Virus record (IMG/VR): IMGVR_UViG_3300020455_001393
Coordinates: 1-41,781 of that record
DNA: 41,781 bases
Strand: one strand, 5' to 3'
Source: a virus
Position 1 is the first letter of the stretch. Each line of letters starts with the position of its first letter. Positions 32,524-41,244 of the stretch are shown here, in pieces. The translations under genes were made by a program, and so were the position numbers. A model generated the notes under the pieces. The model searched no databases, had not been told where the DNA came from, and saw only the letters and a program-made list of their open reading frames with translations.

Positions 32524-32936
32524 GAAAGCCAGACTGGGCAAATCGCCTTAACACCTACATTGAACAGCATTTAAACACCCCGTTTGAATGGGGCACGTTC
32601 GATTGTTGCCTGTTCACCGCCAATGCAGTGGAAGCAATGACCGGCCAGGACTTTGCAGCCGAATTCAGGGGCCACTATTCAAGCCTGCGAGGGTCGAAAC
32701 ACGCCCTGAAGAAATACGGCGCGGGTGACTTGCGCCTAACCATTGAAGCCAAGTTTGGCCCAATGTGCAGCCGCTTGTGCGCTGGCAGAGGCGACATAGC
32801 CCTGGTTAAAACTCCATTAGGTGATGCCCTGGGCATTGTGTGGTCGGGCAAGATTTGGGCCGCCGCTGAGCACGGCTTAATGACGTTACCAATGAGCAGC
32901 TGCCTAGGTTGCTGGGAGGTACCATGCCACCAGTAG
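32520..32936 (+). CDS. DUF6950 (NlpC/P60-like) tail protein
   Basis: A 138-aa protein. PFEWGTFDCCLFTANAVEA (about 20-38) matches the cysteine-nucleophile segment of this family, followed by AEFRGHYSSLRGSK. It may be a tail-tip peptidoglycan hydrolase or assembly factor; a clear catalytic histidine could not be placed, so activity is uncertain. Confidence 0.78.
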   Translation: MRKPDWANRLNTYIEQHLNTPFEWGTFDCCLFTANAVEAMTGQDFAAEFRGHYSSLRGSKHALKKYGAGDLRLTIEAKFGPMCSRLCAGRGDIALVKTPLGDALGIVWSGKIWAAAEHGLMTLPMSSCLGCWEVPCHQ

Positions 32937-35900
32937 CGGTTGGAGTAGCAGCTGGGGTTGGCGCTGCAGCATTTGTGTCGACAGCCGTTACGGCCGTTGC
33001 CATAGGTGTAGGCGCGGCGCTGGGTACCAAAATACTCACCGACGCATTAACACCCGATTTAGGCGACTACGGCACCGACCCAGTCGCCGACCAGGCATTA
33101 ACTACTAACGCTAACCAGCCCCGCAAAATCATTTATGGTGAATCGGTTGTGGGTGGTCAAATTGTGGGTGTGGCCGCTCCCACCATTGGCAAAAAAGAAC
33201 ACGACATTATGGTAGTGCACCTTGCCGGGCACCCTTGTGAATCAGTATCGATTTACGAGATTGAAGGCAAAACAGTCGCCGAGCTGGGCGACGCGGTAAC
33301 AATGACCGTGTACCTGGGCAATCAAACCACTGCAGACAGCACGGCCAATACCTATATAAACGGGTGGACAAATGATCACATTGGTTACGAGCAAACCTAT
33401 GTGGTATTGAAAATTCGCCGCGACGAAGAACTATTCCCACGTGGCGTAAATGAGTGCAAATTCATTGTGCGTGGCCGCAAAGTTTACGACCCCAGAAAAG
33501 ACACCACCGCCGGCGGTAGCGGTGCACACCGGCCAGAAGACAGCACTACATGGGAATGGAGCGACAACCCAGCATTGTGCGCCTACGACTACCTGCGCCA
33601 CTATGGTGAGAACGGCTCCCTACCACTTCGCCGTATCCCCTGGGACTTTGTAGCACTCACAGCCAACTACTGCGCCGAGCAGGCAAGCTATACCGATGCT
33701 GACGGCAACGCAGCGACAGGCCAACGTTTCGGTTGTAACGGAGCGCTGAATAACGGTATTCGCCCCGGTGAGGGCCTGAACAACATTATGGCCACCATGG
33801 GCGCGAAGCCATACCGCGTGGGCGGCAAGATTTTCATTAAACCGGCTATGTATGCAGGCCCGGCTACGGTAACGGTAGACATATCAGAAACCAATGCCCG
33901 CCCGTTACACCGCCCTCACCGTCCGCTGCGGGAAATAACCAATACTGTGCGAGCTGAGTATGTGGCCCCCACCAAAAAGTGGCAGGTAACAGCGGCACCT
34001 ACGGTATTTAGCCAGGCATACATCGACAAAGACGGTAGTATGTTGGCTACCACTATTCGCCTGAATATGGTGACAAAGGATCATCAGGCCCAGCGCTTAG
34101 CCAAGCTTAAACTTGAACGAAGCCGCGCCGGTTTCATTACGTCGTACCCTTTACCTGGTCTGCGCCTCGACATAGTGACAGGCGCAAACATTCGCTTTGT
34201 GTCTGCAGGCTCAGGCTTAAACAAGGAATTTACGGTAGAAGAAGCCAAGTACGACGCATCCAAGAACGTGACCAACCTGTCACTGATTGAAGATGCAGCG
34301 ACTATTTACCCCGACAATTTTGAACCCGCTGAAGGCGACTTAACCCCCAACACCACCCTGCCCGATGCCACTGCGATTGCTGCGCCCAATACCATTGCGT
34401 TTACAGCAACGCCAAACGACGACTACCGCCAGGGAAAATTAACCTGGGATCATCCTACCCCGAGCAGCGTAATTAACTATGTTGTGTTAATAACCAACGC
34501 CCAGGGCACCCCAGAACTCACGCAGAGCTTTGCACCCATTGCGATGGAGCAAGACCTTAGCAACTTGCCAGTGGGTACCTATTTCGCTGCAGTGGCTGCC
34601 AAAAACCGCTTTAAAACCAGCGTGGCCACACAAGCGCAATTTAACGTTGGCCAGCCCAATACACCGGTAGCATCGCCAACGGTCGACCTTTTACCAGGGC
34701 GCGTGATCATAACCGGCCCTACTCTGCCCCACAGCCAGGCAACGTATGAATGGAAATTCCTGTTTGAAGACACGTTTAACGATGCTTTAAACGGGGGTAA
34801 ATCGGATGTTTTAACCGTAACCAACACACCACACGACGGTACGCTGTATGTTTGGTACCGGATTGTTGATCGCGGGGTACCTGCTCCAAACTGGTTGCAG
34901 GTAGTTATTTCTGACTTGATCGGTATTGCTCAGCAGGAAATCACCCCCGAATTTATTGGTGACATGATCCTGCCCGAGTCCACATTTTCAATTAAAGACA
35001 CGTTTTCGGGGATTGCCGCCGACCTTCAGCAAGCGAGCAACCAATACAGTCAAACGAGTGGTGACAACATACTGCTTGGTCAGGCTGTAATTGAATTGAA
35101 TGATGATTTGGGCTTGGTAAAACAGGATATTCAGTCCCTGCAACATGCGCAATCAAACTTTGATTCAGAAATAACACTTACCAACTTTTTAAATGCAGGC
35201 TTTGGTTATGAGGATGGTAACGGCCAGTGGGTCGAAGGTGCTGCATTTGTTCGAGCATTCGATGAAAAGCGCATCGAACAACCGAGTGGCAGCTATGTGT
35301 CAGTGTATGAGTACTTTGAGCTACTGGAGACCCGCACCGGCAACTTGGAAGGCCTATACCAATTCGGTATCGAGACCTATAACAGCTTCACAGGTATCGA
35401 AATCAAAAACGGCACCAACAATGTCAGTTCTGTTCGACTGTTTATGGATAACTTGGTGTTTGCGGGTAAAGACGGCAGCGTGGGTTATCAATACAGCGCA
35501 ACTTTGAGTCGACACATCTGGTATGGCGCTAGAGTGTCGATTGGTACCAATGAAATGATTGTTGATGACTCAGAAAACCCATTCGGTCCGGATGGATTAA
35601 GCTACTGGCGTGGCACTCCAATTTTGGATTTGGGTGAACCGGATTTAGCCTTGCTCACAAAGGCAAATGCGGATGAATGGAGAACGCCTGACGGTGAATG
35701 GTTCAGGAAAGGCGCAGCCACATTGGCTGGCCCTGGACTTAAAATTGTCGATAGTAATGGTGACCCGTTAGTCGAATATGACGCCGTGAACGATACTATC
35801 AAGAATTACGGCACGTTCTATGCCGCCAATATCATTGGTGGTTTGTATGGCTCAATCAATAAGACGGTAACGCAACCCACTAATGCCGTATCGACCACAC

Positions 35901-36283
35901 ACCAGGTCTTTTTAACGATCACTGCTACTGGGCAAATTGTCGGTGGAACGTTTGACCGTATCCTAAAATCTGAGCCGCTTAGACTTACTTGGACATCACC
36001 TAACAACCTTGACACCGCCACATTTGTGATTGATGTATTGGTCGATGGCGTGGTTGTTGATAGCGCGAGTCAATCTGCATCAGCACCGGCAGGAGCTGAT
36101 ATGTCTGTCTCCTTTAGTATGCCAGCGTTCCTGGTTATCGTGCCGGGTAAAACTACCGATACCAGCATTCAGTTCAGAATATCCAGCACCGCGGCCACCG
36201 CAGGCCCGACAACCATCACTGGCCAAGCCGATGGCGGCATCGTCAACCTTTCAGTATTTAAAACAGACGGGAGCTTGTCATGA
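32924..36283 (+). CDS. J-like tail tip / central fibre protein
   Basis: A 1119-aa protein. The N-terminus is hydrophobic and Ala/Val/Gly-rich (about 1-35), followed by RKIIYGESVVGGQI, a fold shared with lambda gpJ-type hub proteins. Fibronectin-like strands (about 495-670) and a coiled segment (about 710-745) follow, with a DUF1983-like C-terminus. ATG at 32924 has GGGAGG at 32913-32918; the longer frame starts at an unsupported TTG. It contacts the cell surface together with the tailspikes. Confidence 0.85.
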   Translation: MPPVAVGVAAGVGAAAFVSTAVTAVAIGVGAALGTKILTDALTPDLGDYGTDPVADQALTTNANQPRKIIYGESVVGGQIVGVAAPTIGKKEHDIMVVHLAGHPCESVSIYEIEGKTVAELGDAVTMTVYLGNQTTADSTANTYINGWTNDHIGYEQTYVVLKIRRDEELFPRGVNECKFIVRGRKVYDPRKDTTAGGSGAHRPEDSTTWEWSDNPALCAYDYLRHYGENGSLPLRRIPWDFVALTANYCAEQASYTDADGNAATGQRFGCNGALNNGIRPGEGLNNIMATMGAKPYRVGGKIFIKPAMYAGPATVTVDISETNARPLHRPHRPLREITNTVRAEYVAPTKKWQVTAAPTVFSQAYIDKDGSMLATTIRLNMVTKDHQAQRLAKLKLERSRAGFITSYPLPGLRLDIVTGANIRFVSAGSGLNKEFTVEEAKYDASKNVTNLSLIEDAATIYPDNFEPAEGDLTPNTTLPDATAIAAPNTIAFTATPNDDYRQGKLTWDHPTPSSVINYVVLITNAQGTPELTQSFAPIAMEQDLSNLPVGTYFAAVAAKNRFKTSVATQAQFNVGQPNTPVASPTVDLLPGRVIITGPTLPHSQATYEWKFLFEDTFNDALNGGKSDVLTVTNTPHDGTLYVWYRIVDRGVPAPNWLQVVISDLIGIAQQEITPEFIGDMILPESTFSIKDTFSGIAADLQQASNQYSQTSGDNILLGQAVIELNDDLGLVKQDIQSLQHAQSNFDSEITLTNFLNAGFGYEDGNGQWVEGAAFVRAFDEKRIEQPSGSYVSVYEYFELLETRTGNLEGLYQFGIETYNSFTGIEIKNGTNNVSSVRLFMDNLVFAGKDGSVGYQYSATLSRHIWYGARVSIGTNEMIVDDSENPFGPDGLSYWRGTPILDLGEPDLALLTKANADEWRTPDGEWFRKGAATLAGPGLKIVDSNGDPLVEYDAVNDTIKNYGTFYAANIIGGLYGSINKTVTQPTNAVSTTHQVFLTITATGQIVGGTFDRILKSEPLRLTWTSPNNLDTATFVIDVLVDGVVVDSASQSASAPAGADMSVSFSMPAFLVIVPGKTTDTSIQFRISSTAATAGPTTITGQADGGIVNLSVFKTDGSLS

Positions 36284-38667
36284 GCACCTACAAACTCTCA
36301 GATGTCACAGCATCTCATGGAAGCCCGGTCGTCCAAATAAACAATGCAGATTCAGTCCTAGGCGCACTAAAAGGCTCCTTAGTACAAATTGGTACACAAC
36401 AGGCCGTGTTTCTTGATGCTGTGGATATCGAGAACTCTCAATTTTCGCTTACATTTCCATGGCCTTATCCCGATGCAGTTAATGTGGAATGCACTATCGC
36501 GCCGATATCGAATGTTATTGCATTAATGGATGTGTACGAAAAGGCCAAAACAACACTAGATTTATTATTGGCGCAAACAAATGTTACCCCGCCCACCAGG
36601 AAAGTGGCATCTGTCTCTGAAGCTATTTCAATGGTTAACAATGGCGATCTTTCAGATGGTGACGAGTTTTCCACCACCGCATACCGTGACGGATGGGCGG
36701 CTCAAACTGAAGCGCCAAAGGGTGGAAATAGCTATCAGGTTAAAAAGTCAACTAGTTCAGGGGCACGGCCCGCGCATGATGGCGGTGAAATCATTCATGT
36801 GGGCAGTACCGAGTTTTATTTGTTAGGGCTGTTCCCAACAGATCCTACACCCCACCAATTTGGTGCATACGGCGATGGTGCCAACTTAGATACTGTTGCA
36901 TTGCAAAATTGGTTAGCGTACAGCGTTAAAACCGGTGTAGGGCATGTGCCGAAGGGCGAGTACCTGTATGACGCTGAGTTAGGTTTGATTGATAAGCCCG
37001 TGAGTATTTATGGTGCCGGTAAAACACAGTCTTTATTCAAGGCACTTCCTACTTTTACTGGGTGGACAATAAGAATTAGAGAAACCGGCTTCGTTGTTTC
37101 TGGGTGGAACAAGGACCAGACAACGTATGATTTTAACGGCGAAGTGAGTGGGGTTAATTTTTCTGAATTCGCGCTGTCAGGCAATAGAGGTAATGGATCT
37201 TCTCAGGGAGGAATTCTGTTTTTAGACAGAAACGACAACGTTAATTTTAATTCGGTCTGGATTCATCATTTTTCAGCTGGCGGGTTAATCATAGGGGTTC
37301 GAGATATTCGGGCATCAGCCTATATACGAGAATCCGAATTCTATGATCTGCAGGTTCGTATGTGCGGTGATAGAAACAACCCTGCAATGATCTTATCGTC
37401 AGACGGTACTGGGGATGCAACCAATCAGGTTAACTTTTACGGATTGAAAGTGGTTTGGTCACACGGTGAAGGCCTGGTGATCATGAACGACAATACTAAC
37501 ATCCCACTGCGCCGCGTTTATTTCTTTGGCTGCATGGTTCACGGCCAGGAAGGAAGTATTCTGGAAGGTCGAAATCAAATTACGATCAAAGGTGACGTAA
37601 ACTTAGTTTCGTTTTACGGATTACGTATTAACGCAACAGAAATTAACTCGTATTCAATCAGTCTTGAAGGACATAACGGCCTATACCCTACCGCCATCAC
37701 TGCTGATATCGACATTACAACCGGTTATGGCGGCGGTATTCAGGTATTGGGTGGTCGGAATCACCGTTTCAACGTGAAAGGATTGTTTGTTGACGGCTCA
37801 GAACTCAGTATCGGCGCGGATGTTGATGGTCCGATAGAAATGCTGGGCGCAATTAAAGAAGACTGGGAAATCGTTGGTGATGAAATTGCAATTGGTAAAT
37901 GGGTAAGTAGTTACCTCAGCGAACCTGGTCTACCGGCTCGATTCGACGTGATTGCCGTAGGCTTAGAATCGGCAGTACAGCCTGAAATCCATGCTTTTCG
38001 AGGACACCCACACGCTAAACTGGCCTCGCCCGCAGGTTCCATTGTCTTAAACCGTACCGGTACGCCAGATAAAAACTGTGACTCGATGTACTCGAAGGTG
38101 TCCGGTGATGGTAAATCTGGTTATTTCCCTGTTCAGCTTTGCGTAGGTGGCACCACAGCAGAACGTCCTGTAGAGCCAACACTCGACCAGATATTTATTG
38201 ATCACACGTTAGGCTATGTCATTTATTGGAATGGTACAGACTGGCGACCAGTGTTTAACTTGGGCGGGAGTGATTTACCAGACCTTACCATAGATGTGAA
38301 CTCCTTAGATTCCATCGGCTATTCATTTGCTGTGGATGCTTCCACAAACCTACCAGATTCAGGGGACTATTTCATTCACACTTGGGGGGCAAATGGTGAA
38401 GTCAATAATTCAGTTCACTTTGCCGCCAGACAAGGGCCGGTAAATGAGGTTCACGTACAGACAATTGATAATGACACCCCAAATGGATGGAGCCAATTAC
38501 ACCATTCGGACAATCTGGTATTTGCACAGAATAACGGTACTTCATCGGTAGCCAACAATGGCACCACCTCGGGTGCCAATCTCAATCCGTCGAAATCAGG
38601 CAACTGGCGAAACGTTTCCAGTAATTCGTTGGCTGCAGGGGCGTATGGCCTGTGGATGCGGGTTTAA
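36280..38667 (+). CDS. Tailspike/receptor-binding protein 1
   Basis: A 795-aa protein with an N-terminal tail-attachment part (about 1-110) and a pectate-lyase-like beta-helix core (about 190-560). The core is homologous to the second tailspike: ETGFVVSGW at 268, RESEFYDLQVRMCGDRNNP and GDATNQVNFYGLKVVW recur there. A TAERPxxPTxxQ segment near residue 630 and a further 130-residue C-terminal domain follow. Probably binds or cuts surface polysaccharide; no catalytic residues could be assigned. Confidence 0.82.
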   Translation: MSTYKLSDVTASHGSPVVQINNADSVLGALKGSLVQIGTQQAVFLDAVDIENSQFSLTFPWPYPDAVNVECTIAPISNVIALMDVYEKAKTTLDLLLAQTNVTPPTRKVASVSEAISMVNNGDLSDGDEFSTTAYRDGWAAQTEAPKGGNSYQVKKSTSSGARPAHDGGEIIHVGSTEFYLLGLFPTDPTPHQFGAYGDGANLDTVALQNWLAYSVKTGVGHVPKGEYLYDAELGLIDKPVSIYGAGKTQSLFKALPTFTGWTIRIRETGFVVSGWNKDQTTYDFNGEVSGVNFSEFALSGNRGNGSSQGGILFLDRNDNVNFNSVWIHHFSAGGLIIGVRDIRASAYIRESEFYDLQVRMCGDRNNPAMILSSDGTGDATNQVNFYGLKVVWSHGEGLVIMNDNTNIPLRRVYFFGCMVHGQEGSILEGRNQITIKGDVNLVSFYGLRINATEINSYSISLEGHNGLYPTAITADIDITTGYGGGIQVLGGRNHRFNVKGLFVDGSELSIGADVDGPIEMLGAIKEDWEIVGDEIAIGKWVSSYLSEPGLPARFDVIAVGLESAVQPEIHAFRGHPHAKLASPAGSIVLNRTGTPDKNCDSMYSKVSGDGKSGYFPVQLCVGGTTAERPVEPTLDQIFIDHTLGYVIYWNGTDWRPVFNLGGSDLPDLTIDVNSLDSIGYSFAVDASTNLPDSGDYFIHTWGANGEVNNSVHFAARQGPVNEVHVQTIDNDTPNGWSQLHHSDNLVFAQNNGTSSVANNGTTSGANLNPSKSGNWRNVSSNSLAAGAYGLWMRV

Positions 38668-38700
38668 TCGTGGATAACGTTAATCACCAAAGGTGGCGAA

Positions 38701-38853
38701 ATGATAGTTAAAGATTTAGTTCCAAGCATAGTCCCTGACCTGGTGCCAGACTGGGGAGACAAACCGAACTTACGATTATTCCCGTTAATTATTACCGATG
38801 ATGAGCGCGTAATTATAACTGATGATGAAAACATCCTAGTAGTGGAGAAATAA
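38701..38853 (+). CDS. Small hypothetical protein between the tailspikes, 50 aa
   Basis: Starts at ATG 38701 and ends 1 bp before the second tailspike ATG. Acidic (IITDDERVIITDDENILVVE). It contains the second tailspike's ribosome site GGAG at 38844-38847. Could be a spike-specific connector; unrecognised. Confidence 0.5.
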   Translation: MIVKDLVPSIVPDLVPDWGDKPNLRLFPLIITDDERVIITDDENILVVEK

Positions 38854-38854
38854 T

Positions 38855-40621
38855 ATGGCGGCAGTACAACAAACAATTACAGTCGGCAGTGATAGCAATG
38901 TTCCTGCCGCAAAAATGCAGGGTTTTACTGATGCGACGATGTTCGATGCCTTGAGTAAAGCCAGGCAGTTGCAAACCTCTAAACCTGGGGCTACCGCAAC
39001 CAATAGAGCGGATGCGCAAACAAAAATTACTGGCGGGTATGTTGAAGTCGGAGACTTGGTGTATATCGAAACGCGACAGGCTAACTACCGACTAAAAGAT
39101 GCAGGAAATGCCGGGGCAAGACCTGTTGATAACGGCGGGAGCGTTTTGCATGTCGGCTCAGCGGGTCTGTACCTGGAAACGAACTTTATCTATTCACCCT
39201 CACCGGCTCAATTTGGTGATGAAGATGATAAAACAACAACACAGGCCATGCAGGCGTTGTGGGCATGGGGCTCGGCCAATTTACGGGGAATTAATCTCGA
39301 AGAAAAAGAATATGTCATTACTGCGCCTATCGGTAAGTTCACCAAAGCGCTGACGGTAAAAGGTGGCGGGCCAACAAAATCTGTGATCAAGTTGGCAGCG
39401 ACGATGACTGGATGGGCAGTCGATTTCAAAGAAACCGGCTTCGTTGTATCAGATTGGACACGCGATGATGACACCATCACATACAATGACGAAGTTAGCG
39501 GTGTTACGTTCAAAGACTTTTCAATTGTCGGCGACAGAAGCCAAAGCTCTGCACAGGGTGGCGTTAGGTTTTTCGACAGAAACGATAACATTCACACAAA
39601 CAGTTTTTGGGTGCAGCACTGCTCATTAGGTGGCTTTGCATGTGGCTTTTTAGAAGACAGGACAGTTGGCTATATTCGTGAATCTGAATTCTATGATTTG
39701 CAAATCCGAATGTGTGGTGACCGGACAAACCCCGCAATGTACATCGGTTCGGCAGGTGCCGGCGATGCAACCAATCAACTTGATTTCTATGGATTAAAAG
39801 TCGTTTGGCCATTTGGAACTGGGTTGTTAATGGAGAACCTGGCAACGAACAAGGATATGCGCAGAGTCTATTTCCATGGATTCATGCTGCATGGTCAGGA
39901 AGACCCCGTGGGTACCGGCAAAGATTTATTGGCTATCGTTGGTAACATCACAAATGTCCGATTTAATAGTTTTCGGACAAATGCCGCTGAGTCAGGCGGT
40001 TTTGGGATGGCAATCCGTGGTGACGGTAACGGCAACTACCCAACCGGTGTGAAGGCGCAAATATGCACCACGAACGCTCACGGCGGCGGCATTAAAATAG
40101 AAGGTGGTCGTAACCATGTTATTGAAGTGGATAGCATGTTCACGAATGAAAACCAACTGGAAGTCGATGCGGCAGTAGATGGTTTTATCTCGATTACGGG
40201 CATCAAAGACGGTTGGAACATGGCCATTGACCCTGTTGTGGAGCGAAAGTGGCTATCAACATACTACAGTGAAAGCCAAATTCCCGCCCGATTTGAGCGT
40301 ATCAAATTAGGCTCAAGCTCTGAATATCAGCCTGAGTTCATTGGTGGTGTTGGCTCTCCAGAGGGTAGTGTTAGTGCACCAGTTGGTAGTATTTTTCTTA
40401 ATCGGCAAGGTAGTGCAGACAAAAACTCTGATCAACTGTGGATGAAATTTTCCGGCAGCGGGGCCTCCGGCTGGTATCCCGCGCAGGCGGTGCTCAGTGG
40501 CTCCACGGCGGAGCGTCCTGCCAACCCCACCCCTAATCAGATGTACGTGGATGAGACGCTAGTAATGCCTATTTGGTATATAAATGGTGCGTGGCGAGAT
40601 TCTCAAAGTAATTTAGTTTAG
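38855..40621 (+). CDS. Tailspike/receptor-binding protein 2
   Basis: A 588-aa beta-helix tailspike paralogous to the upstream one. Shared blocks include ARPxDxGGxxxHVGS (about 88), ETGFVVSDW (193), RESEFYDLQIRMCGDRTNP, GDATNQLDFYGLKVVW and TAERPANPTPNQ. It lacks the first protein's long N-terminal attachment part and the extra C-terminal domain. It may be a second receptor-binding specificity. Confidence 0.82.
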   Translation: MAAVQQTITVGSDSNVPAAKMQGFTDATMFDALSKARQLQTSKPGATATNRADAQTKITGGYVEVGDLVYIETRQANYRLKDAGNAGARPVDNGGSVLHVGSAGLYLETNFIYSPSPAQFGDEDDKTTTQAMQALWAWGSANLRGINLEEKEYVITAPIGKFTKALTVKGGGPTKSVIKLAATMTGWAVDFKETGFVVSDWTRDDDTITYNDEVSGVTFKDFSIVGDRSQSSAQGGVRFFDRNDNIHTNSFWVQHCSLGGFACGFLEDRTVGYIRESEFYDLQIRMCGDRTNPAMYIGSAGAGDATNQLDFYGLKVVWPFGTGLLMENLATNKDMRRVYFHGFMLHGQEDPVGTGKDLLAIVGNITNVRFNSFRTNAAESGGFGMAIRGDGNGNYPTGVKAQICTTNAHGGGIKIEGGRNHVIEVDSMFTNENQLEVDAAVDGFISITGIKDGWNMAIDPVVERKWLSTYYSESQIPARFERIKLGSSSEYQPEFIGGVGSPEGSVSAPVGSIFLNRQGSADKNSDQLWMKFSGSGASGWYPAQAVLSGSTAERPANPTPNQMYVDETLVMPIWYINGAWRDSQSNLV

Positions 40622-40640
40622 ACAAAAAAAGAGATTCAAC

Positions 40641-40901
40641 ATGACCTATTCAACTACAACACACCAGGGTGTCGTAGTCGAAGAATACGTAACTGGCCGC
40701 ATTCTTCGGATTACCCATGCAGGGCAAAGTTTTAAGTTCTTTGCCCAATCAGAAGGCAAATCCGGAGTGGCCATTTATATTGGTCACGGAACATTAACAA
40801 CAGAAATCAAAATAGCTATTAGGGCCTGGGCATCCAAACGCGGAGTTACGATTGGAAGTTGGGGTAAAGACAGGGATTTAACCAACTCAAAGACTGTTTA
40901 A
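40641..40901 (+). CDS. Hypothetical protein, 86 aa
   Basis: Not recognised. Strand-rich with a basic C-terminus (IRAWASKRGVTIGSWGKDRD). It follows the tailspikes by 19 bp and may be a spike chaperone, by position only. Confidence 0.6.
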   Translation: MTYSTTTHQGVVVEEYVTGRILRITHAGQSFKFFAQSEGKSGVAIYIGHGTLTTEIKIAIRAWASKRGVTIGSWGKDRDLTNSKTV

Positions 40902-40936
40902 ACAATCATTAAATTCAATTTAAAGTGGAGATAAAA

Positions 40937-41176
40937 ATGAAAGAGCTACAAAACCTTGAGGTTTTACCAGCAAACGGCCGTCGTGTTAATTTCAGAGTAG
41001 AACTGCACGGAGGCAGTGCAGATTTTGTCAACATACTATCTAATGGTCAGCCAGAAATAGTCAGAACTTTCAATGGTTCCGAAACTGCATTGGAGCGTCG
41101 GTTTAAACATGAAATTACAGAAGGAGATGATTATTACTTTGAGCTTCGTGGAGGTGCGAAAGCTTTTTATAGATGA
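40937..41176 (+). CDS. Hypothetical protein, 79 aa
   Basis: ATG at 40937 has GGAG at 40927-40930; a longer frame begins with GTG at 40925. Strand-rich, with VEVLP- and YYFELRGGAKAFYR-like segments resembling small adhesive or immunoglobulin-like domains. No family named. Confidence 0.6.
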   Translation: MKELQNLEVLPANGRRVNFRVELHGGSADFVNILSNGQPEIVRTFNGSETALERRFKHEITEGDDYYFELRGGAKAFYR

Positions 41177-41212
41177 TAAAAATACAATTAAAAAAATCAT
41201 CAAAACGTAAGA

Positions 41213-41227
41213 ATGCTTCACAAGCAT
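41213..41227. terminator. Hairpin between convergent genes
   Basis: ATGCTT (41213-41218) and AAGCAT (41222-41227) around a 3-nt loop, within the 68-bp gap between convergent genes. It may terminate transcription from one or both sides; no long T-run on either side. Confidence 0.4.
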
Positions 41228-41244
41228 CATTAGGAATAGTCGTG

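Noticed and set aside
39208-39591. 127-aa minus-strand frame within the second tailspike
   Set aside because: Antisense to a conserved beta-helix domain; no supporting signals.
41177-41244. Right prophage end in the gap after the last rightward gene
   Set aside because: A CACA-type sequence is present but no pairing with the left region or target duplication could be shown.
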